DNA of 35,375 bases from the NCBI GenBank assembly GCA_001803205.1, contig MHBE01000027.1, forward strand, positions 1 to 35,375, written 5' to 3'. Origin of the DNA: Lentisphaerae bacterium GWF2_38_69. Its GTDB lineage: Bacteria; Verrucomicrobiota; Lentisphaeria; Victivallales; GWF2-38-69. Positions within the stretch are counted from its first letter, which is position 1; every line of letters begins with the position of its first letter. The position numbers and the translations under genes are program-made. This document shows positions 1 to 8,140 of this stretch, one piece after another. The notes beneath the pieces are model-generated. The model saw only the letters and a list, made by a program, of their open reading frames with translations. It did not search any database and had not been told where the DNA came from.

Positions 1-160
1 CGAGCACCTTAGGAATTGCTAGTGCGCGAGACTGAATACTCGACGTTGCAGACATCAGATACGGGATTCACTTTGTTCCGTCATTGGCATGGTTTCGACG
101 TACTTACCACGGCGGAAGCGTGAAAAACAGGACCCATTTCCGATTTTCGGAGAGAGACTG

Positions 161-186
161 GTCAGCAAAGAGTAATCTTTGCAGAC
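161..186 (+). repeat. GTAA-loop hairpin, copy A
   Basis: Two 11-base arms (161-171 and 176-186) pair at 10 of 11 positions around a GTAA loop, which is of GNRA type if transcribed. A near-identical hairpin lies at 35051-35076 in the same orientation. The two copies differ at stem positions, yet both keep most of the pairing. In both, a short AT-rich linker leads into heptamer repeats. Confidence 0.6.
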
Positions 187-200
187 AGACTTGATTCAAT

Positions 201-333
201 TGAAAATGGAAAGTTGAAAGTTGAAAATGGAAAATGGAAAATGAGTGAGAGAAGGGAGAATAATTGAAAATGGAAAATGGGAAATTGATGGTTGATGGTT
301 TTTTAGAGAACTTTGAACTTTCAATTTTCAATT
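201..333. repeat. Heptamer-period repeat array (left)
   Basis: Six 7-base units of the form (T/G)GAAA(A/G)T run without interruption from 201 to 242. A second run follows the same 7-base period from 265 to 299, drifting to TGATGGT. Inverted units (AACTTTG, AACTTTC, AATTTTC) occupy 309-329, so the array can fold back on itself. It is probably non-coding; the frames crossing it are rich in Phe and Ser and lack any domain. Confidence 0.7.
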
Positions 334-461
334 ACCAGCGGAATTGCCTCCTTGCTCCCTGGCCGACTCCGGCAACGGGCAGGCTATCGCCGTACTTTAC
401 TGAACTCTTACAAAAATTCAAATACTAAATATTATTCAATTTTTAGTATTTTTACAAGAAT

Positions 462-705
462 TCAATCTTTACCAGGGTCACTTTCCTGCTGTTTTTTGAA
501 AGCAGTCTCTGTAAGTTTGCATGCAGCAGGTTTTATTCTGGCGAATAGTTCAGCAAAATTCTTCCTGGCTTGCTCTATCAAAGGAAACAAATTTCCTGTC
601 AAGAAGTATGACCCGGCCGTTTATAATAACTGAAGAATTATAGGAGTATGCTTCAAAAGCTGCGGGAATGATTAAGAAAATAAACAGGAAAATTATTGAT
701 TTCAT
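462..705 (-). pseudogene. Frameshifted small exported-protein gene (candidate)
   Basis: On the minus strand an ATG at 705 opens a 51-codon frame ending at 550. It begins with a basic residue and a hydrophobic stretch (MKSIIFLFIFLIIPAAFEA) that looks like a signal peptide. Around 600 the neighbouring frame takes over with protein-like, Lys/Glu/Gln-rich sequence and runs to a stop at 462-464. Joining the two frames would give a secreted protein of about 80 residues. The length of 244 bases is not a multiple of three, consistent with a frameshift. It lies just downstream of, and in the same direction as, the small membrane protein gene at 741-1052. No family is recognised, and the ribosome-binding site is weak. 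A sequencing error, a real pseudogene or chance are all possible. Confidence 0.35.
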
Positions 706-740
706 GAGGATGATGTAATTCAACAGGATGTTAATTAATG

Positions 741-1052
741 TTACTTTTCGAGCTTGTCATTATCGATATTTTTAAACTCGACATCAACAACAGCATCTGA
801 AGGTTTCTCCGAAGAAGGAGATTTTTTTTTAAAAATAGATCTGAATATGGGAAGTACTGTTTTTTCAAATTCCTGATAATGTGGATTATTATGATATTTC
901 TTTTTCTTAAAGTAATGATAGGTAAAGATTAATGTAGCGCAGAAAAGTACGATTGGCACTACTATAAAAAGAAAAATCATTACAAGAGGAATCATTATAG
1001 CCGCCGTAATGGGCTTTGGAAGCACTTTCGTGTATTTGTAATAATCTATCAT
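741..1052 (-). CDS. Small single-span membrane protein, unknown function
   Basis: This encodes a 103-residue protein with one long hydrophobic segment (about residues 16-44, rich in Ile, Leu, Val and Phe). A strongly basic patch (FKKKKY) and a soluble, charged C-terminal half follow. The layout suggests an inner-membrane anchor with a cytoplasmic tail by the positive-inside rule. I recognise no domain. It is divergent from lspA across a 137-base gap, and the candidate secreted-protein remnant follows 35 bases downstream. The composition is protein-like and the frame is the longest in the region, so I think it is real, but no role can be assigned. Confidence 0.55.
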   Translation of the reverse strand: MIDYYKYTKVLPKPITAAIMIPLVMIFLFIVVPIVLFCATLIFTYHYFKKKKYHNNPHYQEFEKTVLPIFRSIFKKKSPSSEKPSDAVVDVEFKNIDNDKLEK

Positions 1053-1103
1053 TAAGGAATCAGCTATAAATTTGAAATATATTGAACATTCTAAAAATGA
1101 AAC

Positions 1104-1133
1104 TTGATAATGTGAGCATAATTGTATTATAAT
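1104..1133 (+). promoter_or_regulatory. Sigma-70-like promoter for lspA-miaA-clc
   Basis: TTGATA (1104-1109) and a perfect TATAAT (1128-1133) are separated by 18 bases and lie 56 bases before the lspA start. No operator-like repeat overlaps them. Confidence 0.6.
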
Positions 1134-1189
1134 TTATACGATTTTTACAGGCAAAAAGAAATTATTTTATAAATTTATTTGGGTAGAGA

Positions 1190-1717
1190 ATGTATTCTGG
1201 AAGTTTTTCAAAAGGCAAATTACTTTGTATAGGCTTCATACTGATGTTTTTATTAGCCATATCAGACCAGCTTACCAAATATCTTATATTATTAAATAAA
1301 GAGAATCTCTATCGAGATCCGCTGCAAATAATTCCAGGAGTTTTTAATATAGTTTATGTCAGAAATACCGGCGCCGCCTGGGGCATTTTTCACGGAAACA
1401 ACTTTGCATTGCTTGCAATTGCTATTGTCGCCTTAATAGCTTTCAGTATATTTTTTAAGAGTATAACTGAATGGTATCCTGAAAGAGTTGCAGGTTTTTT
1501 TATGATCATAAGCGGGATTATCGGTAACTCGATAGACCGTGTCTTTAGAGGTTCAGTTGTTGATTTTCTTGATTTTTATTACGGGCAATACCACTGGCCT
1601 TCTTTCAATGTAGCCGACAGCTCAATTTGCGTTGGAGTTTTTCTGATTATAATCTCATCGCTTTTAAGAAAGACGGTTAAAAAAGAGCAATCTGAATTAA
1701 AATCCGATGAAGGATAA
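1190..1717 (+). CDS. lspA: Lipoprotein signal peptidase (signal peptidase II)
   Basis: LspA cleaves the signal peptide of diacylglyceryl-modified prolipoproteins in the cytoplasmic membrane. The 175-residue length is typical. Four hydrophobic segments are visible. The family motifs appear in order: DQLTK near residue 27, the NTGAAWG box, GNSIDR (usually GNLIDR) and FNVADS. The last two carry the aspartates of the catalytic dyad. The ATG at 1190 follows a modest GGGTAGAG ribosome-binding site. The last 11 bases overlap miaA, so the two are probably translationally coupled. A substrate in the same window is the lipobox protein encoded at 9351-9944. Confidence 0.95.
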   Translation: MYSGSFSKGKLLCIGFILMFLLAISDQLTKYLILLNKENLYRDPLQIIPGVFNIVYVRNTGAAWGIFHGNNFALLAIAIVALIAFSIFFKSITEWYPERVAGFFMIISGIIGNSIDRVFRGSVVDFLDFYYGQYHWPSFNVADSSICVGVFLIIISSLLRKTVKKEQSELKSDEG

Positions 1718-2633
1718 GCCTATTGTTGTCATAATGGGGCCAACCTCTTCAGGTAAAAGTGATCTTGCTTTGGATATTGCTAGGAAGATGCCGGCTGAAA
1801 TCATTTCTGCTGATTCAATGCAGCTCTATGTAGGGATGGATATCGGAACGGCTAAACCTTCCAGAGAAGAGCAACGACTTGTTCGTCATCACCTGCTTGA
1901 TTTTTTTGATATTTCTGAGAGGTTTGAAGTTTTTACTTATGTCAAACTTGCTTCTGAAGCTATTGCTGACATTCAATCAAGAAATAAGATTCCTCTCATT
2001 GTCGGCGGATCTGGTATGTATATTAAAGCTCTTTTGTATGGGCTTGATCCTCTTCCTTCTGATCAGGAACTTTCAAAGAACCTTTACGGGAAATATGAAA
2101 ATGATAATCTTAAGCTCATAAATGATCTGGCAGAAATTGATCCAAATTCAGCTGAATTATTCAGGGAAAAGACAAGAAAAATGATTCGCGCCATGGAAGT
2201 ATTTATCCTTACCGGAAAATCAATTCTTGAACAAAATACAAAATGGGATTCAAAAAAGATGAAATATTCTGCCATTTCTTATAAAATTAAGCGTGACAGA
2301 AAAGATTTATTCGAACGAATATCTTTGAGAACTGATAGGATGTTATCTGAAGGATGGATAGAAGAAACAGAGAAACTTATTCAAAAAGGATTAAATTCAA
2401 CTCCTACTGCAAGGCAGGCTATAGGGTATGGGTTAATCGGAAAATATCTTGATGGACAGATGTCATTTGAAGAATTGAGAATGAGGATAATAGCTGACAC
2501 TAAGAAATTTGCTAGAAGACAAGAAACATGGTTCAATAACCAGCATCCAGAAGCTAAAGAGTTTTTTTTGCCTGACGACAAAGAGAAATTACTTAAAAGC
2601 ATAATTGAAAGATATTCAAAGGAAAACAATTAA
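1707..2633 (+). CDS. miaA: tRNA dimethylallyltransferase
   Basis: MiaA transfers a dimethylallyl group from DMAPP to N6 of A37 in tRNAs reading UNN codons. The 308-residue length is normal for the family. The P-loop GPTSSGKSDLA lies at residues 11-21, followed by the ISADSMQLYVGMDIGTAKP block with the substrate-binding Asp, then GGSGMYIKALLYG, the RQAIGYG loop and RRQETWF near the C-terminus. The start overlaps the end of lspA by 11 bases. The stop shares one base with the next start (TAATG), which suggests one polycistronic message. The tRNA-Phe in this window (GAA anticodon) is a UNN-reading substrate type. Confidence 0.95.
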   Translation: MKDKPIVVIMGPTSSGKSDLALDIARKMPAEIISADSMQLYVGMDIGTAKPSREEQRLVRHHLLDFFDISERFEVFTYVKLASEAIADIQSRNKIPLIVGGSGMYIKALLYGLDPLPSDQELSKNLYGKYENDNLKLINDLAEIDPNSAELFREKTRKMIRAMEVFILTGKSILEQNTKWDSKKMKYSAISYKIKRDRKDLFERISLRTDRMLSEGWIEETEKLIQKGLNSTPTARQAIGYGLIGKYLDGQMSFEELRMRIIADTKKFARRQETWFNNQHPEAKEFFLPDDKEKLLKSIIERYSKENN

Positions 2634-4426
2634 TGGCTTTATTTAAAAAGAAAACTATCTCTCCCCAATCTGAAGGATTTGTTTATCGAAATAGCGATAT
2701 CTCATTGCTGAGAATGGGAATTTTGAGCGTAGCCCTTGGTGTTATTGTTGGGGTAGGCACAATAGTATTCCGTTATGTGATTGCACTTATATTCAATGTT
2801 TCATTTTACGGCAAATTATCTCTCCAATACAGCCCTGACATTAAGACAGACGCGAGTATCTGGGGTGTCTATATCATATTTGTTCCTGTTATAGGTGCAA
2901 TCATATTAGTTTGGCTGATAAAGACATTTGTAAAAAACTCAGAATCCCATGGTGTACCGGAGGTAATAAGCAGGCTCTATCATGCCAGAGAGAGAAAAAA
3001 CACTACTCGAGGAGTTGTTATGGGGTTTTCCGCTGCTCTTTCAATTGGTACTGGCGGCTCCACGGGTAATGAGTCTCCGTATATTCAGGTAGGAACCAGC
3101 TTTGCCGAAGGGATGAGCCAGCATATAAATCTTTCCAAGAAGCAAAGAAATATACTTATTTCCGCAGGAGCAGCCGCAGGGTTAGCTACTTGTCTGAATG
3201 CGCCTCTTACCGGGATAATATTTGCTATTGAGCTGGTGCTTGTGACAATAAATATTACCAGCCTTTTTCCAGTAGCTGTTTGTACTTTGACTGCTGTTTA
3301 CATATACAGATTCATTTTTGGTGCCGGTCCTGCCTTTCTCCTTTCTGGATTTGATGGTTATAAGTATGAGCTTATTCATATGCAGATGATTGTGATATTT
3401 TTAGCTTTTGGAATTGCAACAGGCGTTTTATCTGTCATTAGCATAAAGATATTTAAGTATATTGAAAGATTTTTCTCTAGAATTGAAAGCAAGTATACCA
3501 GACACTGCGCGGGTATGTTGATTGTAGGAATAATACTTTATTTAATGCTTACCTATACTGGCAGTTATTATGTCGATGGCATTGGAGAATATGCGGTTTT
3601 TGATGTGCTTATCAGAAATATATTAAATCCATGGTTTTTGCTTTTGCTTGTTTTTCTAAAGATAGTAGCTACCGCTATTACTGTGGGATCAGGCTCGTCG
3701 GGCGGAGTTTTTACTCCAATTATTTTTATTGGAGCCATTTTCGGTGGTTTCTGCTACCTGTTGCTGAATATATATTTTCCGGAATTAAAAGTAGATCCAC
3801 ATGTATTTGTTATGGCAGGCATAGCTGGTATGGTTGCATCCACCATAGGAGTTTTCTTAACAGGTATCATTGTAGTTTTTGAAATGTTTGGAAATATTCA
3901 TTATGTTTATCCCGTGATAATTACAGCATCAATTGCCTTTGCTGTAAGAAAGCTTATGAAGACAGATAGTGTATATGCGATGTCTTTAAAGGAAAAGGGG
4001 TTAATAGTGCCAGAAGGACTTCAGGCAGCGATAATTCCAGCTATCAATGCGCACAACATTATGTCAAATTCATTTTGCATAATGTCTCTTGAGAAAGCTT
4101 ATCAGCAAAGCAAAATTAAGGAAAGGATTATATCAAAAAACTTTGTTGTTATTACCGAGAAGGGAAGGATTCTCGGAATAATGAGAAATCCCATAGTAAG
4201 TGAAGAAACAATAGAACTTTTCCGTGAACATATTTGTAGCAAGGTAATGCTTTTTCATACCGGCACAAGTTTGCTTGAAATTACGAAAAACATGCAGGAT
4301 AATTCTTTGGATTACGCCATAATTTCAAGGCGTATCAGGATAGACAAGCCTTACTCCGTAAAGGGGTTAATAACCAGAAGCGAAATTGATGTTATTACTA
4401 TGAAGGAATATAACTGGCTGAATTAG
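2633..4426 (+). CDS. ClC-family chloride channel/transporter with C-terminal CBS-like region
   Basis: This 597-residue protein has about ten hydrophobic segments over residues 20-440, then a soluble C-terminal region of about 150 residues that could be a degenerate CBS pair. ClC signatures are present but diverged: SHGVPEV in place of GSGIP; GNESP in place of GREGP, with the gating glutamate kept at E147; and GSGSSGGVFTP for the third anion-binding loop. At the position of the internal proton glutamate of E. coli ClcA (the second Glu of FIIEEM) this protein has Leu (FAIEL, E200-L201). By family knowledge this fits a passive channel or an uncoupled transporter better than an H+/Cl- exchanger; that is inference. 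It is coupled to miaA by a one-base overlap and converges on a second ClC gene 19 bases away. Confidence 0.88.
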   Translation: MALFKKKTISPQSEGFVYRNSDISLLRMGILSVALGVIVGVGTIVFRYVIALIFNVSFYGKLSLQYSPDIKTDASIWGVYIIFVPVIGAIILVWLIKTFVKNSESHGVPEVISRLYHARERKNTTRGVVMGFSAALSIGTGGSTGNESPYIQVGTSFAEGMSQHINLSKKQRNILISAGAAAGLATCLNAPLTGIIFAIELVLVTINITSLFPVAVCTLTAVYIYRFIFGAGPAFLLSGFDGYKYELIHMQMIVIFLAFGIATGVLSVISIKIFKYIERFFSRIESKYTRHCAGMLIVGIILYLMLTYTGSYYVDGIGEYAVFDVLIRNILNPWFLLLLVFLKIVATAITVGSGSSGGVFTPIIFIGAIFGGFCYLLLNIYFPELKVDPHVFVMAGIAGMVASTIGVFLTGIIVVFEMFGNIHYVYPVIITASIAFAVRKLMKTDSVYAMSLKEKGLIVPEGLQAAIIPAINAHNIMSNSFCIMSLEKAYQQSKIKERIISKNFVVITEKGRILGIMRNPIVSEETIELFREHICSKVMLFHTGTSLLEITKNMQDNSLDYAIISRRIRIDKPYSVKGLITRSEIDVITMKEYNWLN

Positions 4427-4445
4427 GCTGCCGGAAGGCTTGTTG

Positions 4446-5843
4446 TCAAGCGCCAGGATGGTGCTTCCTTATTTTTCTTGGTGATTTTTCTTTCCTATTG
4501 GTAATGATATTTTCCCCTTTTTCTTTTGCAAGGCGCAAAGTTCTAAGCAGAAGAGTTTCGTAGACCGGTTTTCCTCCCAGAAGATAAGATACAATAGTTG
4601 CACTGAAACAAGTTAAGATAAGAGGTAGAAGAAGCTCGTAGTTTAAAGTCATTTCAGCTACAAGTATTATACCGGTAAGAGGCGCTCCCACTGTAGCAGC
4701 GAAAAGAGCGCTCATCCCTGCTACTGCAAAAATGGCAGGATGGGATACGGTACCTGGAAAATAAATCTGGGCAAAATGCCCGAAAAACATACCAAATAGT
4801 GTTCCTAACGCGAGCATAGGAGCAAAAATTCCTCCGGGAATGCCTGAACCGTAACTAATCCATGTTGTTCCAAGCCTCAAAAGGAATATAACGCCAAGCA
4901 GCATTACAGGAATTTGCATTTTTAAAGCCTCAGGTATCACCTCATAGCCTCCCCCGATTATTTCGGGGAAAAGGTTGCTGCATAGTCCCAGTCCTATTCC
5001 AACTATGGTTATATTCAGCCAGTAGGTTCTTGGTTTAAGTTTTGAAAAATAGTTAAGTGAAACAATAAGATACTTATTGAAGACAACGCCCATTATACCA
5101 AATATTGCCCCGAAAATAATAAAAAGCCATATCGATTCCAGTGAAGGGGTCTGCACAAAGACAGTCATTGGTATAGACTGCTCCTGGCCAATTATGCATC
5201 TCAATACAATTGTGCTGCTTAATGATGCGAGTATAACGCACTGCATTGACATGAAGCTGTATTTGAAATGAGGTCTCATTTCCTCGATTACAAAAAGTAT
5301 TCCGGCTAAAGGCGCGTTGAATGCTGCAGCAAGCCCTGCTGCCGCCCCGGCAGCAATAAATGTGTGGGTAAAACCTTCTTCTATCTTTATTTTGCGGCTT
5401 AACATTTCGCCGATTGCCCCACCCATATGTATTGTCGGGCCTTCTCTTCCTGTTACAGCTCCCGAAGCAAGAGTAAGCACTCCTCCTATGAATTTTATTG
5501 GCAGTACCCGTTTCCATCTGAGAATTCTTTTGTTGCTTAGAACTCCTTCAATTTCCTGTACACCGCTGCCTGAAGTTTCCGGAGCATATTTCTTGACTAT
5601 AAATAGAGATACTAGAATGCATATAAGAGAAAATAAAACAGGGAATCCCCACTGCCATAATATGCTGTTTTGCCACAATGTAAAAATATATGATTTGAGT
5701 TGCCCCATCATGGCTATCGAAAGCTGAAAATATGCGCCGATTAAACCGGTAAGACCTCCTACCAGGATGCCTGATATGGCCAGCATATATATCTGCTTTG
5801 CTTTAGTTTGAATAGTCTGAGGCGAATCACATTGTTTTGTCAT
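4446..5843 (-). CDS. clcA: ClC-family H+/Cl- exchange transporter (ClcA-like)
   Basis: This 465-residue membrane protein keeps the exchanger hallmarks. SGSGVQEIEG corresponds to the GSGIPE loop. GREGP carries the external gating glutamate (E134). FVIEEMRP carries the internal proton glutamate (E188). GSGIPGGIFAPM and a C-terminal GKPVYE supply the central tyrosine. There is no CBS domain; the short basic tail (KEKSPRKIRKHH) is unusual but uncharacterised. By homology to E. coli ClcA it should exchange chloride for protons, for example in acid stress. It is tail-to-tail with the preceding ClC gene, which differs at the proton-coupling position. It is divergent from ahbC across 102 bases. Confidence 0.92.
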   Translation of the reverse strand: MTKQCDSPQTIQTKAKQIYMLAISGILVGGLTGLIGAYFQLSIAMMGQLKSYIFTLWQNSILWQWGFPVLFSLICILVSLFIVKKYAPETSGSGVQEIEGVLSNKRILRWKRVLPIKFIGGVLTLASGAVTGREGPTIHMGGAIGEMLSRKIKIEEGFTHTFIAAGAAAGLAAAFNAPLAGILFVIEEMRPHFKYSFMSMQCVILASLSSTIVLRCIIGQEQSIPMTVFVQTPSLESIWLFIIFGAIFGIMGVVFNKYLIVSLNYFSKLKPRTYWLNITIVGIGLGLCSNLFPEIIGGGYEVIPEALKMQIPVMLLGVIFLLRLGTTWISYGSGIPGGIFAPMLALGTLFGMFFGHFAQIYFPGTVSHPAIFAVAGMSALFAATVGAPLTGIILVAEMTLNYELLLPLILTCFSATIVSYLLGGKPVYETLLLRTLRLAKEKGENIITNRKEKSPRKIRKHHPGA

Positions 5844-5945
5844 AAAAAAGTTTTAACAATTTGAATTAATAATTTTCAGATAAAGATTTTACTTTTAAAC
5901 AATACATTTTTACCGTTTGTTATTCATAAATTCAATAGACAAAAT

Positions 5946-7112
5946 ATGCTAAGTATCTCAAAACTTTATTTAGGCAATGAGGAATACGGAGATATTCTTC
6001 GTTATAAAGAGACTCGTTCGGTTTACAAGAAACCAATTGTAGTGTGGAATCTAACTTCCAGATGCAATTTGACCTGCGAGCATTGTTACGCTAACGCAGC
6101 TCATTTTGCAAAAAATACTGATGAATTATCTACTCAGGAAGGGAAAACTCTTATTGACGATCTTGCAGCTTTTAATGTTCCTGTTTTGCTTTTTTCAGGA
6201 GGGGAACCTCTTGCCAGGAAAGATATTTTGGAACTTCTTTCATATGCGTCTTCTAAAGGTCTGAGAACAGTTCTTTCATCAAACGGGACTCTTATCGATG
6301 AGGAAAAAGCCCGATATTTAAAGAGAATCGGTATTTCTTATATTGGGATAAGCGTAGATGGCAATGAACAAACTCACGACAGTTTCAGACATAAGAAAGG
6401 CGCTTTTCAGGAAACTATGAGAGGAATAAGGATTTCCTTGAACGCAGGCCTTAAGGTAGGCTTGCGCTTTACAATGAATAAAAAAAATGCCTCAGATATA
6501 GATTATATTTTCAATTTGGTAGAACAGGAAGGGATTCACAGGATATGTTTCTATCATTTAATTCCTTCAGGAAGGGGAGCCTCAATCAGAGAGCTCGAAT
6601 TGAATATCGAAGAAAAAAGAAAAGTGATGGATCAGATTATAAACAGAACTACTGAAATCTATTCTAAATCAAACAGGACAGAAATCCTTACTGTAGCCAA
6701 CCATTGTGATGGAATTTACCTCTACCTGAGAATGAAAAAAGAAAACCATCCTGACGCTGAAAAGATCTTGTCTTTTTTAAGAAGAAACTCTTCCGACAGC
6801 AGCGGGATAGGAATTTCCTCAATTAATTGGAATGGGGAAGTCTATCCTGACCAGTTTTGGAGAAACAGAATACTGGGAAACATCCGGCAAGAAAAATTCA
6901 GCGAAATATGGGATTCATCAAAAAACGAATTTATGAACAAACTCCTTAATAGACGAAAATTTATAAAAGGCAGATGCTCAAGATGTCATTATCTGGAAAT
7001 ATGCGGAGGCAATTTCAGGTCACGCTCTGAGTACATTACCGGTGATACATGGGCTTCTGATCCAGGGTGCTACCTTTATGATGCAGAGATTTCAGGAGCG
7101 TCTTCTAAATGA
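5946..7112 (+). CDS. ahbC: 12,18-didecarboxysiroheme deacetylase (radical SAM, AhbC)
   Basis: AhbC is the radical-SAM enzyme that removes the acetate side chains of 12,18-didecarboxysiroheme to give Fe-coproporphyrin III in the siroheme-dependent heme pathway. The 388-residue protein has the AhbC/NirJ-like N-terminus (ISKLYLG), the SAM [4Fe-4S] motif CNLTCEHC (C40, C44, C47) and the SAM-binding GGEP. A C-terminal cysteine cluster (from C344: CSRCHYLEIC, then DPGC) should bind a second [4Fe-4S]. Its stop overlaps the ahbD start by four bases (ATGA). The assignment over NirJ rests on the ahbD and ahbAB neighbours and the absence of other heme d1 genes. Confidence 0.85.
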   Translation: MLSISKLYLGNEEYGDILRYKETRSVYKKPIVVWNLTSRCNLTCEHCYANAAHFAKNTDELSTQEGKTLIDDLAAFNVPVLLFSGGEPLARKDILELLSYASSKGLRTVLSSNGTLIDEEKARYLKRIGISYIGISVDGNEQTHDSFRHKKGAFQETMRGIRISLNAGLKVGLRFTMNKKNASDIDYIFNLVEQEGIHRICFYHLIPSGRGASIRELELNIEEKRKVMDQIINRTTEIYSKSNRTEILTVANHCDGIYLYLRMKKENHPDAEKILSFLRRNSSDSSGIGISSINWNGEVYPDQFWRNRILGNIRQEKFSEIWDSSKNEFMNKLLNRRKFIKGRCSRCHYLEICGGNFRSRSEYITGDTWASDPGCYLYDAEISGASSK

Positions 7113-8140
7113 GAGTTGTTGCCTGGGAATTAACAAAAAGATGCATGCTTAAATGCAAGCATTGCCGGGCAGGCGCAGAAAATATTTCATACAGCAATGA
7201 ACTTTCTTCCACTGAAGCAAAATTAATTATAGATTCACTCTCAAAAGAGTTGCCTCTGCTATTGATTCTTACAGGAGGCGAACCGCTAATGAGGCAGGAT
7301 ATTTATGAAATATCTTCTTATGCGTCTTTGCATGGAATAAGTGTTGTTATGGCTACATGCGGTTCTTTTATTACGGTTGATACTCTAACAAAACTAAAGA
7401 CTGCTGGTGTTCAAAAATTGAGCTTCAGTATAGATGGTTATGATGAGGCCTCTCACGATGAATTCAGAGGGCAGAAAGGAGCTTTTTCAGATGTGATCAG
7501 AGCAGCGCATTTATCAAAGGAGCATGATATGCTCTTTCAAATAAATACAACTTTGACCAAATCAAATTGCAATCAAATAGAAAAGATAAACGACCTGGCT
7601 AATCAACTCGGAGCAGACATCCATGACATTTTTATATTGATTCCTACAGGCAGAGCAGACAGCATCAGAGATGAACTTCTTGACTGTGAAGAATATGAAA
7701 AAATTTTAAGATGGATAGCAAATGAAGTTTTATCGGGAAGAAGGAAAATAAGAGTTACCTGTGCCCCTCATTATTCGAGGATTTTTCAAGATATTTCAAA
7801 AGAACTGGAGATCGTTAATACTTTTAAAGCAAGACCTCCATCTGCGTGCATGGGAGGCAGAAATTTTTTCTTTATATCCAATACTGGGCAAGTCTATCCA
7901 TGCGGTTTTTTCCCTGTAGAAGGGGGAGATTTGAGAAAGAACAGTTATGACTTTCTCAAGACAATTAGAGAATCTAAACTTTTCAATGACCTTAAAAATA
8001 AAGAACTTTACTCAGGAAAATGTTCAGTTTGCAGTTTTTTCAATGCTTGCGGAGGTTGCAGAGCAAGAGCTTTGGCTGTGAACGGAAACTATCTTGGAGA
8101 AGAGCCATTTTGTTCATATATTCCGGGAGTAACAAAATGA
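7109..8140 (+). CDS. ahbD: Fe-coproporphyrin III decarboxylase / heme synthase (radical SAM, AhbD)
   Basis: AhbD oxidatively decarboxylates the two propionates of Fe-coproporphyrin III to the vinyl groups of heme b, the last step of the Ahb route. The 343-residue protein starts with VVAWELTKRC and has the SAM cluster motif CMLKCKHC (C12, C16, C19) and LTGGEPL. Near the C-terminus, CSVCSFFNACGGCRARA plus a final FCSY match the auxiliary [4Fe-4S] cluster of this family. It overlaps both neighbours by ATGA, so the three genes are translationally coupled. Confusion with AhbC is unlikely because both types are present side by side with their distinct N-termini. Confidence 0.87.
   Translation: MRVVAWELTKRCMLKCKHCRAGAENISYSNELSSTEAKLIIDSLSKELPLLLILTGGEPLMRQDIYEISSYASLHGISVVMATCGSFITVDTLTKLKTAGVQKLSFSIDGYDEASHDEFRGQKGAFSDVIRAAHLSKEHDMLFQINTTLTKSNCNQIEKINDLANQLGADIHDIFILIPTGRADSIRDELLDCEEYEKILRWIANEVLSGRRKIRVTCAPHYSRIFQDISKELEIVNTFKARPPSACMGGRNFFFISNTGQVYPCGFFPVEGGDLRKNSYDFLKTIRESKLFNDLKNKELYSGKCSVCSFFNACGGCRARALAVNGNYLGEEPFCSYIPGVTK

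Larger units (their letters stand above)
1..461. other. Gene-poor left end with repeats
   Basis: No convincing gene is visible here. The open frames that exist run through simple heptamer repeats and have biased, low-complexity composition. The stretch holds a GTAA-loop hairpin (161-186), a heptamer-period array (201-299 direct, 309-333 inverted) and a short motif, GCTCCCTGGCC (354-364), that recurs near the right end (34939-34949). Bases 1-160 resemble nothing I recognise. Seen directly: the repeats. Inferred: this is one copy of a dispersed structured element whose second copy lies at 34.9-35.3 kb. Confidence 0.6.

Noticed and set aside
313-633. 106-codon plus-strand frame at the left end
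   Set aside because: It starts inside the heptamer repeats, its composition is Ser/Phe-rich, and the minus strand carries a better candidate (signal peptide plus protein-like sequence).
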